In this document: positions 11,453 through 23,552 of the stretch, in pieces | Layout of the letters: every line of letters starts with the position of its first letter | Numbering within the stretch: the stretch's first letter is position 1 | Assembly (NCBI GenBank): GCA_963930645.1 | Contig: OZ005652.1 | Coordinates: 354,156,602 to 354,220,601, forward strand | Length of the DNA: 64,000 bases | Direction of reading: 5' to 3' | From: Salticus scenicus | Lineage: Eukaryota; Arthropoda; Arachnida; Araneae; Salticidae | The notes under the pieces: generated by a model | Told to the model about the DNA's origin: nothing | Seen by the model: only the letters and a program-made list of their open reading frames with translations | Database searches by the model: none | Program-made: the position numbers and the translations under genes

Positions 11453-11964
11453 TTTTCTACGCGTCTCAACGATTGCCCTCTGTCGCGGGGAAGGGGGGGG
11501 GGCTGTCCCCGGCAATCACTAAAGTTTCATCTCCGCAGTCACTCTATATTCCAGCCATTTTTTATGATCTCTTCTTATTGACCAGCACCATGAAGACTAT
11601 TCATCTCTTTTCAAATATTTAATCACTACAAATTGTTCAATTTTAAATATTGCCCACTGTCGCGTGGGGCCTAATCCCCGGCAACCTTCCCTTTAACTTC
11701 TTCACAGTCTTCAACAGTTCTGTTCCTCAGCCCATTATAATTGACACTTCTTATTCACCATCATCATGAAGTCATTTCATGGACTATCAAGCAACAAAAT
11801 ATGAACTCTCCTAGCATCCAACTCCAGTACTGTATCTAACAAGTGCCACCTGTCGCGAGAGGCTGTGAAGCCTGGCGCACTTAACTGAAATTGTTCCTCA
11901 ACATTTTTTTTTCTGTTCTATATCATCGCCCACTGTCGGCTTTGGCTACGGCCTGGCGAATGAT

Positions 11965-11996
<32 letters not shown>
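11448..11996. repeat. Hairpin-rich repeat, copy 2
   Basis: Nearly identical to 7,606-8,154, including the four hairpin units and terminal T-run, with scattered substitutions only. It lies inside the DNA transposon. The left junction shares the 10-mer CTTTTTTCAG with the uninterrupted transposon copy at the window start. Confidence 0.85.
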
Positions 11997-11999
<3 letters not shown>

Positions 12000-12003
<4 letters not shown>

Positions 12004-12365
12004 TAAATAAACTGCGAGTAGTCCCCTTAGAATCTCTCAACATCTCCCCAAAATTGATGAGCGGGGGCTGCTCCCCGTTAAGTGCTTGCAATTTTGAGGA
12101 ATGTTTCTGAACAACTTGCACCGACATGGCAGTACACAATATGTCCATCACTTAAAAATGACATCACGTAGGTGCCCCCCCCCTTTCCTTCACACACACC
12201 CCTTTTTCTCATCACATTACTCAATTCCTCAAAGTTCTGTACCCACAATTTGATAGCATGCGACGACGGAACTGGGGCATGACGAGGGAGATTGTAATGA
12301 GAACGAAATATACGATGCGCGGCCATGTAGCTGTCATTGTTTTTGTAAAATGCCTTCAGAGCGGC
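12000..12365 (-). pseudogene. Transposase N-terminal fragment, helix-turn-helix (DUF4817-type)
   Basis: The minus-strand frame upstream of and through 12,078-12,326 contains ALKAFYKNNDS, then AAHRIFRSHYNLPRHAPVPS and IKLWVQNFEEL. That pattern (a residue-rich first helix, FR-H-N, then PS-I-WV-F) is characteristic of the N-terminal DNA-binding domain of mariner-related transposases annotated as DUF4817. Downstream the frame degrades around C-rich sequence near 12,173-12,206. A second frame (11,918-12,151) continues less convincingly. No catalytic domain is present in this copy. Confidence 0.6.
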
Positions 12366-12533
12366 ATTCAGCGTGCGATGTTCACGGGTTCACGACGCCA
12401 TTTCAGCTGAACACTGATATCATGGTCAATGGCAAAGGTTTGTTGTCCAGATGGCACCCCTCTCGTTTTCTGATTCCTAACGTAACTTACTATTTCCAGG
12501 GTTTGAAAATCGCCCTTTTCACTACCGCATCTG

Positions 12534-12534
<1 letters not shown>

Positions 12535-12578
<44 letters not shown>
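12535..12578. repeat. TA microsatellite at the transposon boundary
   Basis: About 20 TA units directly follow the transposon end, the mirror of the TA run at its other end. Confidence 0.9.
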
Positions 12579-12581
<3 letters not shown>

Positions 12582-13247
12582 TGATTAAATTAATTTAATT
12601 TAATTGATTTATTTTTCTAATAGATTTAAATCTAATGTAAAAAGTAATATCTTAATATTTACATAATGTACTTTAAATCAGAAGATTTTTTTTTTTTTTC
12701 TAAAAATCTCTAATATATTATTTTATATTATTTTATTATTATTTCGAGATATTTCAGTGCAATGTTTTTTTCTTTAAAAGTACTATTTTTATACATTAAA
12801 ATCGATAAGCAAAAATAACTTTGAAAAACTCTATCGGCACTGTTACGTTTCTATCTAAAAAATACAAATTTTATATTACAAAACTAAATCGACTGTAATG
12901 CATTTTAGAAATACACAATCAATTTCTATTTCGAATCAGTGGTTTGTTTATTGATGAAAGGAAATCTTAATTAGCTTTTAGTCTACACGACGACGTTTTG
13001 CTTAGTATACATTATTTATGCCAAGACTAAAGAAAGTCATTTATTTTGCCTGAAAGCCGTACACTGTTTGTAAAGAAATTTTTCGCTTCACTCAGTGAAG
13101 TAAGGAAATCTCAGTTTTCTTAAACACGTGTCGTATAGCTGAGTAAATATTGCTAACACAGGGATTAAAGAAAAGCAATTTATTTCGCCTTTAAATGTGA
13201 TGTTTAAAACATTGAGTTATTTTTAAGGTATACTTTTTTTAATGGAA

Positions 13248-13278
<31 letters not shown>

Positions 13279-13910
13279 GATAGACATAATTATATATATA
13301 TATATTTACGTAGAAGAAGAGTTTATAAAATAGGAGGGGGGGAGGGGGTATGTGTTATATAGTAAAAAATATAAAATGAATTTTTAATTATTGAAAAATT
13401 TTATTGTAGATACCAGTTAAATAAAAAACAGAGTTATATAAGTTGCATCAACTAGAACTGGCTTACAGATGGTAGACATATTCGATGAACTTTCATTTTT
13501 ATTTTTTTTTAATTAAAATTATAATGATTTTTATGATACACTACAATGAATGTTAAACTTACATGCACTTAAAATAATGCATATGTTTTCATCATTTGCT
13601 CATAAAGCAAATAACCACCACTGTAAACGCAAAAGTCAGACTTAAAAAAAGTGAAAAAAAGAAATGCGTAAAGCCATAGTAATTTACAGTAGCCTAGGAA
13701 GACAAAATATATCAGAAATGACAGATAATGAGAAAATGTAACGATACATGTCATTGTTACCGCACCAAACAGGCGTCAAACGTGAATAAGGGACAGCTGT
13801 GTAGCGTAAAGTCCTTTCTTGAAATGCTGCACATCGATGTCTGTAAGTAAATATGTCTAGATGTGACATTCGTTTGCTTAAGAGTTGTTGTTTTCTGTTG
13901 CAGTAAAAAT
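12579..13910. other. AT-rich non-coding DNA with a weak ~175-bp duplication
   Basis: Around 12,950-13,200 two diverged copies of a unit share AAGGAAATCT, a GCTNAGTA variant and ATTTATTT.GCCT. Otherwise T-runs (13,247-13,274), a short G-run (13,335) and no recognisable coding. Confidence 0.45.
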
Positions 13911-14246
13911 GATAAAAATCATAATAAAAGAAACATTTCGTCGTGGAATTTCACACGAAACCTGCACAAATCGCTACTGAAGCGTATCATTTATTAAAGG
14001 AAATGTATGACTATTAATTTTTAAAACGTGCGTTTGAGTGGTTTAAACTTTTCTTAATTGACTGAAAAGACTCTGAAGATGATTCACGCTCAATCATCCT
14101 TCCACGTCAAAAACAGATATTCGACCTGACTGTCGGTGACTACATAAGTGTCAAACTCTGCGAAAGTATAAGCAAAAAACACCCCGAATTATAGTAGAAA
14201 AACCATGCTGTCTCCATAAAACAACGCGCTAGCTCATTATGCATTA

Positions 14247-14760
14247 CATTGTTAAAAATTTGGTATTAGTTTGAACCAAAATTGAGATACTGAAGTAACT
14301 GCAACCACGCAATGTTTTAACCTGATATTTTGATTTGGTAATTTTATGTTGAACCAAATATTAGTATTCAATTAAAAAAAAAAAAAAAAAAAAAATGAAG
14401 ATTTGACCGAGACGTGGATCGAACTGAAGACCTTCTTGTCTCAAGCCAAACACACTAGCACTTTGCCACGAATTCTTGGCATCTAGTTCTGTTACGTTGA
14501 GAGGCTAAAATTTCTAGGGCCTGTTATGTGGCTCATGAGTAAGTTGTTGGACAAAATTTGTACTTTACCCTTTGTTTTCAACCAAGCTATTTAATTTTAG
14601 CTTGGTTTGGTTTCAATAGTAGGGCTCGAGTTTTGGTGCAACTTAAATTCAATCACAAGAAGTAGAAAACTTAAAAGTGAGTTTGAACTATGTTATGGCA
14701 TTGTTTATAACTTTACTCCATATAGTGGTTTAAGTTTGAAGTGAAAGTTTTAACAGTGTA
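14247..14760. mobile_element. Element inserted in the mariner, ~510 bp
   Basis: The mariner similarity is interrupted here. The insert ends look inverted: CATTGTTAAAAATTTGG on the left and, on the other strand, CACTGTTAAAACTTTCAC on the right. Inside are a 23-base A-run and a minus-strand tRNA-like stretch. No coding is seen. Exact boundaries are approximate. Confidence 0.5.
14405..14480 (-). repeat. tRNA-like sequence followed by a T-run
   Basis: On the minus strand GTGGCAAAGTGCTAGTGTG (box A-like) and CAGTTCGATCC (box B) are spaced as in a tRNA. A long T-run follows about 30 bases later, which could terminate RNA polymerase III. The T-stem does not pair well, so I read it as a tRNA-derived repeat rather than a tRNA gene. 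Confidence 0.4.
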
Positions 14761-15229
14761 TCTGTCACAACATTTCTATCCAAGCCGAACATCCCAGTGT
14801 TAGATCAACTGCCTTATTTGCCTGATCTTGTACTATGCGAATTTTATCTTTTACGCAATGTCAAATTTGTATGAAAAAGAACAAGATTTCAGATTGTTAA
14901 ACATGTGAAATAAACGAAAATAACAACTAATGCGGTACGCATTGATTTTTAAAACTTTCCAACAGTACATTCTCCTTTTATCGTTTAACCTTTAATGTTA
15001 TTTGTCTACGTTATCACACAAAGGACAAACAGAAAAACAGAAAGGCATACATGTAGACTAACTGAATTTATAATCACACTTAAATACAGTTGAAAGTGTT
15101 GAAAATGCTTAACACAAACGGAAATGTAATTCAAGCAATTTAAGATTGCAACCTTTAATGTAGCTGAATATATTAGTGTAGCCCTGCAAATCCGAAGGCT
15201 AAGCAAATCACATTCTATACAAAACATAA

Positions 15230-16300
15230 TTTTTGCTTATTAATAAAAAATGTATATTTCATTATGATTTTTGCAGTAGAAACTTAAATAGATCGGACTT
15301 ATAAAAATATCTCTCGTAAAATGAAATGCATTGTCATTTTAAGGGTGTTCCTGTACAAAAACCAGTTGAAGAGACCTATTTATGTCAGTTAAATTATGGA
15401 ACATTCCACAACGAATTTGAATTACACATGCGATCTTTAAGAAAATATTTACATACGCTGAAAGCAAGCAGAGGGACATATCGACAAACGAGCAGTCAGA
15501 TAAATAGACAAAATAATTCAAATCACATCCACTATTAAAAATTGTTAAAAATTGTTAAAATCACTTAATGTAAACGAAAAGGCAATTCCAGCAAATTTAC
15601 AATAATAGCAATTAATATAACTGAATATTTTTGTGTGCCCTTATAAATATTGTCAATCATACTAAATTCTTTAAAAAGCTTTTGTGAATATAAATAAAGT
15701 ATTTAAATTCCTTTAAGATTTGTGCAAAGAAACTTTATTAAAATATGATTTAGAGAAATACCTCTCATAGAGCGAAATTCTTTGGAATATTTTCGGGTGT
15801 CCTTTCACACGAATCATTGATGGCATTTACTCCATTTTCAATAGAAACATCCTATAAGGAAAGGGCATGTTTACAAACAAACGCTCCGTCAATCAATCTT
15901 TGCCACTCTCGAGTGGCAAAAGATCAAGTTGTATTGGTGGAAATGCCAATGTTATGCCACTTTACCTATAACTTGACTGCGAGTGACGTCACGTGCCCTT
16001 TCCTTATAGTGAAATTGAATAACACATTTCAATTTCATTAAGATTTGCTTAAAGGAAAGCTATTAAAATATGGTTTATAGAAATACCTCTCATAGAACGC
16101 AATGCTTTGGAAAACTTTTGTGTGTCCCTATACACAAACCAGGCGTACTATTTACTCCATTTTCAATAGGGGACACCCGACAGTGAACTTGAATAACATA
16201 TATGAGTTTCAAGAAATTCAATGAATAATCATGGAAGCTAGAGCGCGGATAAGCAGAGAAATAGACAAAACGAAGTCATTAACTCTTCTCAACCTTACTG
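15230..16300. repeat. Three diverged tandem copies of a ~330-bp unit
   Basis: The anchor ATNCCTCTCATAGANCG and variants occurs at about 15,309, 15,759 and 16,082. Each is followed by a TTT.GG.TGTCC.T..ACA block and, in copies 1 and 3, by a segment ending in ATAAATAGACAAAA or GAAATAGACAAAAC. The spacing between copies 1 and 2 is enlarged relative to 2 and 3. Confidence 0.6.
15852..16009. mobile_element. Short palindromic MITE
   Basis: The ends CTATAAGGAAAGGGCATG and, reverse-complemented, CTATAAGGAAAGGGCACG flank 158 bp inside the tandem repeat. An inner pair GCCACTCTCGAGTGGC forms a perfect hairpin at 15,901-15,916. No coding capacity. The duplicated target may be TA or TAT within the terminal CTATAA. 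Confidence 0.65.
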
Positions 16301-17440
16301 GAAAGTGTAAAAATGCGGCACGCAACATGAAGAAGCTCAATAAAGGTATCGTTGCTCTGTTTCGAACAAAGAAAATTACGAGTGGAGCGTTGTAAGGATA
16401 GACGAACGAGTCTAAAAACGGTTGTTTTTCATATTTTTACAGCTATCTGTAGCTGTTAAATGCTACGTAAATGTTTTTAAATTTGGTTGAATTGGGGTTT
16501 ATGTATTGTGTAATTATTTCGGTTTTTTAAAAGTGATTTTTAGAATCTTTTTGTGTATATTGATGCCTAAATCGTTTATTATTTCTTTGTATTTCATAAA
16601 TTCTTCATTCCCAATTTCGCACTACAGTAGATAAAGATTGTTTTTTTTTTCTGGGCGAGATGTAGGGAATGAAGATACTTTTAGATTTTACTAGTATATC
16701 TTGAAACATCTTGCTATTTTTCTCCACCCTGCATTTGAGGGTTCTCCATAATGACATCATCAGTACATTTTTGGTTAATTATCTTTCTTGTTTTATTGTT
16801 ATCTTTCTGTTTATATTAATAGTTCATTAATTTTTATTTATGTTTACATATTTTATAATTCCTACATTTAGTTGCACATGCAATGTGTGAATTCAGATTT
16901 AATATTGCTTATTTTTATTATAAATTTTTGTTTTTTCAAATTTTCGATATTTTATCCTTTTCAATAATATGCGTATGCATATACATATACATGTACTTAT
17001 TTTATCGCGAAATTATGCTCCACTGTGATAATATATATATATATATATTAATTTTTAATGTTGTACTGAAAGGTAACCTTATTTATTTTTAATATTTTGT
17101 TTTTATAAACACTGTAAACGTAAATGTCTTATTCAATTACAAATGTGTCTTATATGGATGGTCATTTTTTTAAGCGAAAAAAAAAAGTTTTACTTTTTAA
17201 GGCACCTTTTATGCATCTGAAATTAATACATTGCAAGTTTCTTAAAACGCCACAATGTTTTAGGCTTAAAAACACCGCCATGTTAGGCTTAAAAACACTA
17301 CAGTTTTAAAGATTTTTTAATAACTAACTAAATATATAAAAAAGGTGCGCGATTAGATTTTTTTTGTTAAAAATAGATTTTAGAATTGTTTAGAACATTA
17401 ATGAAATAATTATATTAAAAAAAAATAAACAAATCCAATT
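16301..17440. other. AT-rich non-coding DNA
   Basis: No gene recognised. A TA/TG-rich microsatellite lies near 16,970-17,050. Confidence 0.5.
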
Positions 17441-17447
17441 ACTTGGC

Positions 17448-17540
17448 GTTGGGATTCGAACTCACACTCTCCGTAGAAACCGAAACCTCGAGCTAAGCAC
17501 TGTCGGAGTTAAGCATTTACCAATCATGCTACCGTCGAAT
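17448..17540 (-). repeat. tRNA-like sequence with downstream T-run
   Basis: On the minus strand, GACGGTAGCATGATTGG-TAAATG (box A-like) and GAGTTCGAATCCCAACGCC (box B) are about 55 bases apart, followed by a T-rich stretch. The long middle part would need a variable arm, as in Ser/Leu tRNAs. The acceptor ends do not obviously pair, so a SINE head or tRNA pseudogene is more likely than a working tRNA. Confidence 0.4.
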
Positions 17541-19396
17541 ACAGGATTATGAGTTTTAATGATAAAATATATTTCAGTATTCGCGAAACAAATCGCAGTC
17601 TTATGTTTTATTACTACTTTTTTTGCTATAAAATTATTGATAGTATTGTTCTTAAAGTTAATAATTATTATTATCTTAAATTTCATATCTAGAGGTATAG
17701 ATTTTTTTCATAATGCATAACAAGTATGCGAAGGTTGTAGCCCTCGATGATAACAATTTCTTTCCTGAAAGTGATATTTAAATTAAAAAAAAAACACACT
17801 ATAATCATGAATACAAGAAAATGTGTTGTTTTACATTTAGATGTAAGAAAATATATGAAAGAAAAAAGTTTTTAAGTGAATAATAAGAAGAAGAAAGAAA
17901 GAAAAAGGATATGCACAAATTATTCCCGATTGTTCACTTATAAATTCGTTTTATCATACTTACTACGTCCGTTTCACGCTTTTTCTTTTAATACAAAAAT
18001 GCTTTAAAGGAAAAAAAAAATATATATATATATATATTTTTTAACGAAATAATCTTTGTATGTTGTTTATGAATTATGTTAAATATAATAGCATGCGAAT
18101 TTCATTCACATATCTAGAGTATTATTCCATAAAAATTTAATTTCATAAAGCTACCATAGTTTAAGTAGCTTAACTGCTAATTATATACAATAATAATATA
18201 TTTATTCAATGTGGAAAGTAGTAGGATAAGTATATTTTCTTAAAGTAGATTCCATATGAAATTTTTTCTAAGTAAGGCAAGAGTCTGAATTTCTAAAGTG
18301 TCTGAAAATTCGCGTATTTACGTGTTTCAGACATTTTTACTAATGTAATTTGGTATTTCAGACATATTTCTGTCTTAAAATAAGGTATCTATAATTTCTC
18401 ATCTATATTTTAAGACATTTACGTGTCCTAAATGCCATTTCAGTTGTTTTTATGTCCTACTTTAAGACCGTTTTATTTTCAGTGAAATTATTATAAAATT
18501 GATATAAGATCGTGAAAGATCAATAAAAATTTTAGTTACAAAAACAAAATGCATTGTTTTTTCTTTCGTTGAAAGTAGTATTATTTTCAAAACGATGCAA
18601 TCATTTTTTTTTCCTCCATAAAATATTTAAGCAATGTCAATTCCATTTCAGAAATTAAACAGATATAGTCGACTGATATCTCAATTGAGTATTCAGTAAA
18701 GCATCTGAAAACTATAAACTTAGTATTCAATATAAATTAAATAATCATATGTCCATATATAAAACTAATTTTTAGACAAATTCGTTCTTAAACAAAGTAT
18801 ATAAAATGAATTTAAAAATTATATTCATAATAAATATTTAAAAGAATAATTTCATTCAATATATTTCCTCTTACAGAGGAATGATACAAATGATGCAAAA
18901 ACTGACACAGTGTTATAACATATTTGTTGATATTCAAATTTAAAACCTCACAATTTCGCAAGAAAAAAAAGAAGTAAATAAATAAACACACACACACACA
19001 CATTATACATATTCAATATATACTTAGGGCATTTTGAACAATGTGTATAACGGTGCATCATGTAGATTTCCATAAAAGTATATAAACATATTAATACAGT
19101 TATTCTTTAATCACATTTCTTGCGACCATGGAAACATTTGTTCAAGTGCAAACTGAACGAATTCACTCTTAAAACCTTTTAAAAGTGGGCTCGTACAATA
19201 TCCTACAATGAAGCGTGGCAACGGCTGTCACAGTCCCTTTCTAAAAGATAAGAGAACATAAGCGGTAAGGGAACACCGAATGGCTCGATGATTACTAAAT
19301 TACAACCTGCCGGTCAACTTGGCCCCCTTCAGGGCTTTTGACTTGCTAGACGTAGAAAACGTGGTTACACTATAGTCATAGTGTATATAATATATA
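17541..19396. other. AT-rich DNA, including paralogue of the 8.3/10.7 kb flanks
   Basis: About 17,820-18,310 is a diverged copy of the sequences that flank H1, without that element. Elsewhere there are TA and CA microsatellites (18,020 and 18,988) and no protein-like frame. Confidence 0.5.
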
Positions 19397-19581
19397 CAGT
19401 CGAACCTCGTTAACGTGAACACTCTTAACATGAATTACATTTAACATGAACTGTTTCCACAATTCCCGTCAAAATGAAGATTAGTTTAGCTATTAGAAGA
19501 TTAGATTCTGATAGCATGAACTACTGATAACGTGAACAAATTTCCATCCCCCTTGAGATTCACGTTAACGAGGTTCAACTG
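19397..19581. mobile_element. pogo/Tigger-type MITE, 185 bp
   Basis: The ends CAGTCGAACCTCGTTAACG and, reverse-complemented, CAGTTGAACCTCGTTAACG are inverted over about 24 bases with TA on each side (19,395-19,396 and 19,582-19,583). CAGT(C/T)GAACCTCG ends with a TA duplication are characteristic of pogo-family miniature elements. No coding. An internal repeat of the ACATGAA/CGTGAAC motif is visible. Confidence 0.85.
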
Positions 19582-19583
19582 TA

Positions 19584-21650
19584 TCATTTTAAGTTGATTG
19601 AATAGTAAAAAATTAAGGATATAGTAAACATAGAAAATTTAAACGCATTCGACTAATTACAGTGAGCGTGACAATCCATGAAATCAGCATTAATTGATGT
19701 TTTAGCTAAAATACTTTCATCTTTAAATTTATAGTATTTTTTCCTTATCCTTCATCCATACATTAAAGTATGAAAGGCATTTAAAATTACACAAAATAGT
19801 ATGTAGCAATCTGATAAAACCAATATCACAAAAAAAGTAAATTATCTAATTTAATTAAGAATTCAGTTAAAAAATTTCTTTTGCAATTTACACAAGGTTT
19901 ACTATGAAAGGTAAATCTCATAATTGTAAATGAAATATGTGCAGCTATATATAGATATTATGTTTTCTAAAATCGCATAAATTTGTAAACCTTGCTTCTA
20001 AAATAAAAGTATTCTGCTCAGTTATATATACATATATATATTACAACATATACTTTTTTAAATATGCCTAAATTACTTTACATATATTTATTTACCAAAA
20101 GAGACAAAATAAACATTAAAGATATTTCTATTTTTTATCAAAAAGTGCATATAAAATAATTAACTAATATAAAAATTTAATGACAGTTTAGTTGAATTAT
20201 TTTCATAAGAAATATCTGTAAGCAAATGAAGATTCTCTCATGGTTTAGCTAAATAAACCCTAATTACGGCGTGTATTTTCTATTATATTTACTTTAACTT
20301 ATAAATCATGTAAATGGAATTTTTATACAGCTTTATGTTTTTTACATATATTTTTTTCTTATTTATTAAAATATCTTTGAAAAATATTCCTTATAGTTTT
20401 AGACAACAATAATTAAGATTTAAATTAATTAATTAAAATAAATTGCACTGAAATTTCAAAGTTCATTTTTATTTACTTGTGATTTTCATATTAAAATAAT
20501 TGCACGCGCGAGACAAGCAGTCATTGTTAATGTGTTCATAACAATTATTTATAACAATACTAAATGGTTTATAACAATGCAATGTTCATAACAATGTGTT
20601 CGTAACAATGTAAATTATTTTTAAGGAAAAGTACTCCTTTAAAATAATTTACATTTAGTAACATTGAATTTATATTATTGGTAGCTTAATTAACATACAA
20701 TGGTATATATCTTTGTTTTGAAATTAATTCTGCATAGCCCCACTGCATATGCTATAAACTCGCGGTGTACTATATCAAATGGAAAGTTTTAAAAGCATTC
20801 TAAAAAATATAATATCAAAACTAAATAGAATAAAAATAGTCAGTGAAAGACTACAAATTAAGAATTCTTTGCTATACTTGTTAAATAAAATAAAAGCAGA
20901 TTTTAATGATTTACTTCTAAAAAATCCAATCAAGTCACCTGAATTTATGCGTAAAGTAAGAGGAGAAGATATAAATTGACTTTTTGCGATAAGTTATAAA
21001 TTATACGTTATAATTTTTTTAATATAATTTTGTTATTACCTCGTATTTCACAACTGTATTTTTGTGAGATTTACATGTAAGGTTCCAAATATAATTATAA
21101 TAAAATAAATAAAAAAATTATTAATCTTATCATAGTAAAAAGTAAAAATATTTGAAATGATACAATACATTTATGAAGTATAATGAAATTTTTAAAAATA
21201 GCTTTAGTGACCAATTTTGTTGGTTAATTTGAAGAGTATTTTGAGGTACTTTTATTGAACTTAAGATTACATTAAATATGCATCTGCAATCTGCATCATG
21301 ATAAATTGCATTTCAGAATATCTTTTATCTAATTCCACGTTTTTTTATTGTCTATAATTAAAACATCCATACATATATTCACATACTGTATAAGTATACA
21401 ATTTGTCGTGCAGTTTTGGCCTAATTTTAATAAGGCAAATAGTTTAAAATAAGTATCGATCGAAAGGTTTGGTTAATGTGCGTTGTAGATAAAAAAGCAT
21501 GCATTTTTTTTTTTTCATATACTTTTATATTTTCTACATATAATCTTTTACATTTAAAATCCTTACATGAGAAAATTTTTAAATATGCAATTGTCATTTT
21601 TTTAAATTCAATACAACGGCTCGTGATTTAGCTACAGATTTTTTCTTTTC
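19584..21650. other. AT-rich non-coding DNA
   Basis: No element recognised. A lone 66-codon frame at 20,779-20,979 (plus) has a leucine/isoleucine/lysine-rich translation with no domain I know. In such AT-rich sequence it could be chance. Confidence 0.5.
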
Positions 21651-21654
21651 TATA

Positions 21655-23140
21655 GTTCAACAAAATAGTCCCAAGATGATATAAATCCGGGACATAATAT
21701 TCCCAAAAAAATAGTCCTAAGGAAACAAGGCCCCGACTAATTAGTCAATTAGGACAACTCTTACAAATATCCCCAGGGGAAATTGGACAAAATACTCATA
21801 AACTGTGGCCCGTACAATAAGTAGCCACGGTAGAATATAATTCTAGGCAAAATACACCGGCTCTATAGCCCGATAAATAAATAGACCTAGGACAAATTAG
21901 CCTTAGAAAAAGTACCCCTATACTAAAGTCCTCGAAGTAAATAGTCCCGAAGAACAACTCTAGGAAATAGTCCCTGGACAAATTAAAACTAGAACAACAT
22001 ACCCGGACAAACCCGCTTTAAAAGTTGACCAACTACAATAGTCCAAAATAATAGCCACAGGTCAAAATAACCACAGGGCAAATGAGTCCGAGGAAAATAT
22101 AACCTCCTTGAAACAAACCCCGAAATCCCGATGAAAAAAATCCCAAGGACACCATTAGATAAAAAAAGAAAAAAAAAAAACTCCCACTAGTTAGCCGAGA
22201 ACAAAAATAGACAGGATCGACAGGATAATCCCGAAAAAATACCTCTAACAAATTGCATATCCCCTTTAGAGAAAATCTACAAATTCTTCAATAAAATATT
22301 CACAGAACAAATCAGCTTTGAGTAAACAGTCCCCAAATAAACCGACAACATAATCCCGAGAATTTAGTCAAAATAACCCTAAGGACGAAAAAAAAAAAAA
22401 AACCCTAAGAATTAGCCCAAAAAATAGTCCGAGAACAAAATAGTCATAGTACAAAATAGCCTGGACAATATAGCTCCGTCAGAAGAGCACTGACAACGTA
22501 GCCCCGACAAAATACTCTCAAGAATTTAGCCCAAGAAAAGTAGCTTCTTTAAATACCTCGACAAAATAGTCACAGTAGAAAATATCTCGGAAAAATCTAG
22601 CTGGACAAAACAGCCCGAGGAATAAAAAAAAAAAATAAATAAATAAATAAAAAATAAATAAATAAATAAAATAAAAATAACACAGAATAAAAATAACCCC
22701 GATTATATCGCCACAATGAAATATCCCCGGGATATAATTACCTCAGGGAAAATAGACACGACAAAATATCTCAAGAACAAAATACCACCGACAATTAGAC
22801 CTGATAAAATTGTTCGGACAAAATAGCCCAGATCTATTTGTTCTACAAATAACCAGGACAAAAATGTAGGCCCGAAAAATTAACCCTGACAAAAAATAGC
22901 CCTGACAAAAATACGCACAGGGACAAAATAGATCTCGAATAGAATAGCCCCAACTAAGTTACGAGGAAAGTATAGGTGCGACAAAATAGCCCAGGCATAA
23001 TAGCTCCTGGACAAATTAGCCCTGCACAAATTACTTTCTATAAAATAGCCCCGACAAATTTTCCAGAGGACATAAAAGGCACGATAAAAAAAGCCCCCAT
23101 AAAATAACCCTGACAAAACAGCTCTGACCTGGGTCGGAAA
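21655..23140. repeat. Degenerate minisatellite, unit close to ACAAAATAGCCCCG
   Basis: About 1.5 kb of imperfect units reading GACAAAATAGCCCCG, ACAAATTAGCCCTG, AAAATAGTCCCGAG and similar, roughly 12-17 bases each. Unit length and sequence drift throughout, and A-runs and an AAAT run near 22,630-22,680 interrupt it. Minus-strand open frames here are products of the repeat, not genes. Confidence 0.85.
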
Positions 23141-23499
23141 TTAAATTCTGTCCAGGGAAGAAGTTTTATTCTTTTTAAACTGTTTACATATTAATGTGGT
23201 GATATAGACAGTGTTCTTTACTACTGAAATTTCCAGAAGAACTTTGATCGTTCAGGTTCATACACAAATAAATAGAGAATTTGATAAGTATATGCATCGA
23301 GATATAAATACGCAGGTTTTCTGTAATTAAAGTTCACTTATTCAAGAAACTCTTGCCCAGGTTCTATGGTTCCAAACAACACGAAATTTCACTAATATGT
23401 AGTAGAAGTAATGCGCTTTTTCAGATTTAAAAAAAAAAAAAAAACGAAAAAAAGCTAAAATTTTTATCAGTAAGTGATGATACATCAATATCTAAGGCG

Positions 23500-23513
23500 A
23501 TTTGTTAATATTT

Positions 23514-23552
<39 letters not shown>

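Larger units (their letters stand above)
11298..12534 (-). mobile_element. Mosaic TA-flanked DNA transposon, Tc1/mariner-like
   Basis: The ends are ACAGGTACGGCAGTGAAAC (11,298) and, reverse-complemented, ACAGATGCGGTAGTGAAAA (12,534). Similarity extends about 35 bases and TA repeats lie on both sides. The minus strand carries an N-terminal transposase remnant near the right end. The middle (11,448-11,996) is a copy of the hairpin-rich repeat at 7,606-8,154, so the element is interrupted or recombined. It cannot be autonomous. Confidence 0.65.
13915..14910 (+). pseudogene. Ancient mariner transposase pseudogene, split by an insertion
   Basis: Broken plus-strand frames match the mariner order. 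First comes FVVEFHTKPAQIATEAYHLL, then RAFEWFK, then a PSTSKTD-like linker (14,100-14,125). Near 14,205-14,250 a degraded LHxxNAxAH-like segment appears. After an insert of about 510 bp, the frame resumes with NIPVLDQLPYLPDLVLCEFY (about 14,785-14,845) and a TRFQIVKHVK-like tail. In mariners the third catalytic Asp is the acidic residue of the PCD motif; here that position reads CE. Many stops and frameshifts make it long dead. Confidence 0.7.

Noticed and set aside
14405..14480. Functional tRNA gene on the minus strand (also 17,448-17,540)
   Set aside because: Box A and B look real, but the T-stem and acceptor stem do not pair; better explained as tRNA-derived repeats.
20779..20979. 66-codon frame as a possible small gene
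   Set aside because: No recognisable domain, promoter or splice context; expected by chance in AT-rich DNA. Mentioned only in the interval note.
22033..23116. Hydrophobic minus-strand frames that look like membrane proteins
   Set aside because: The Phe/Tyr/Leu-rich pattern is the reverse translation of the AAAATAGCCCC minisatellite.
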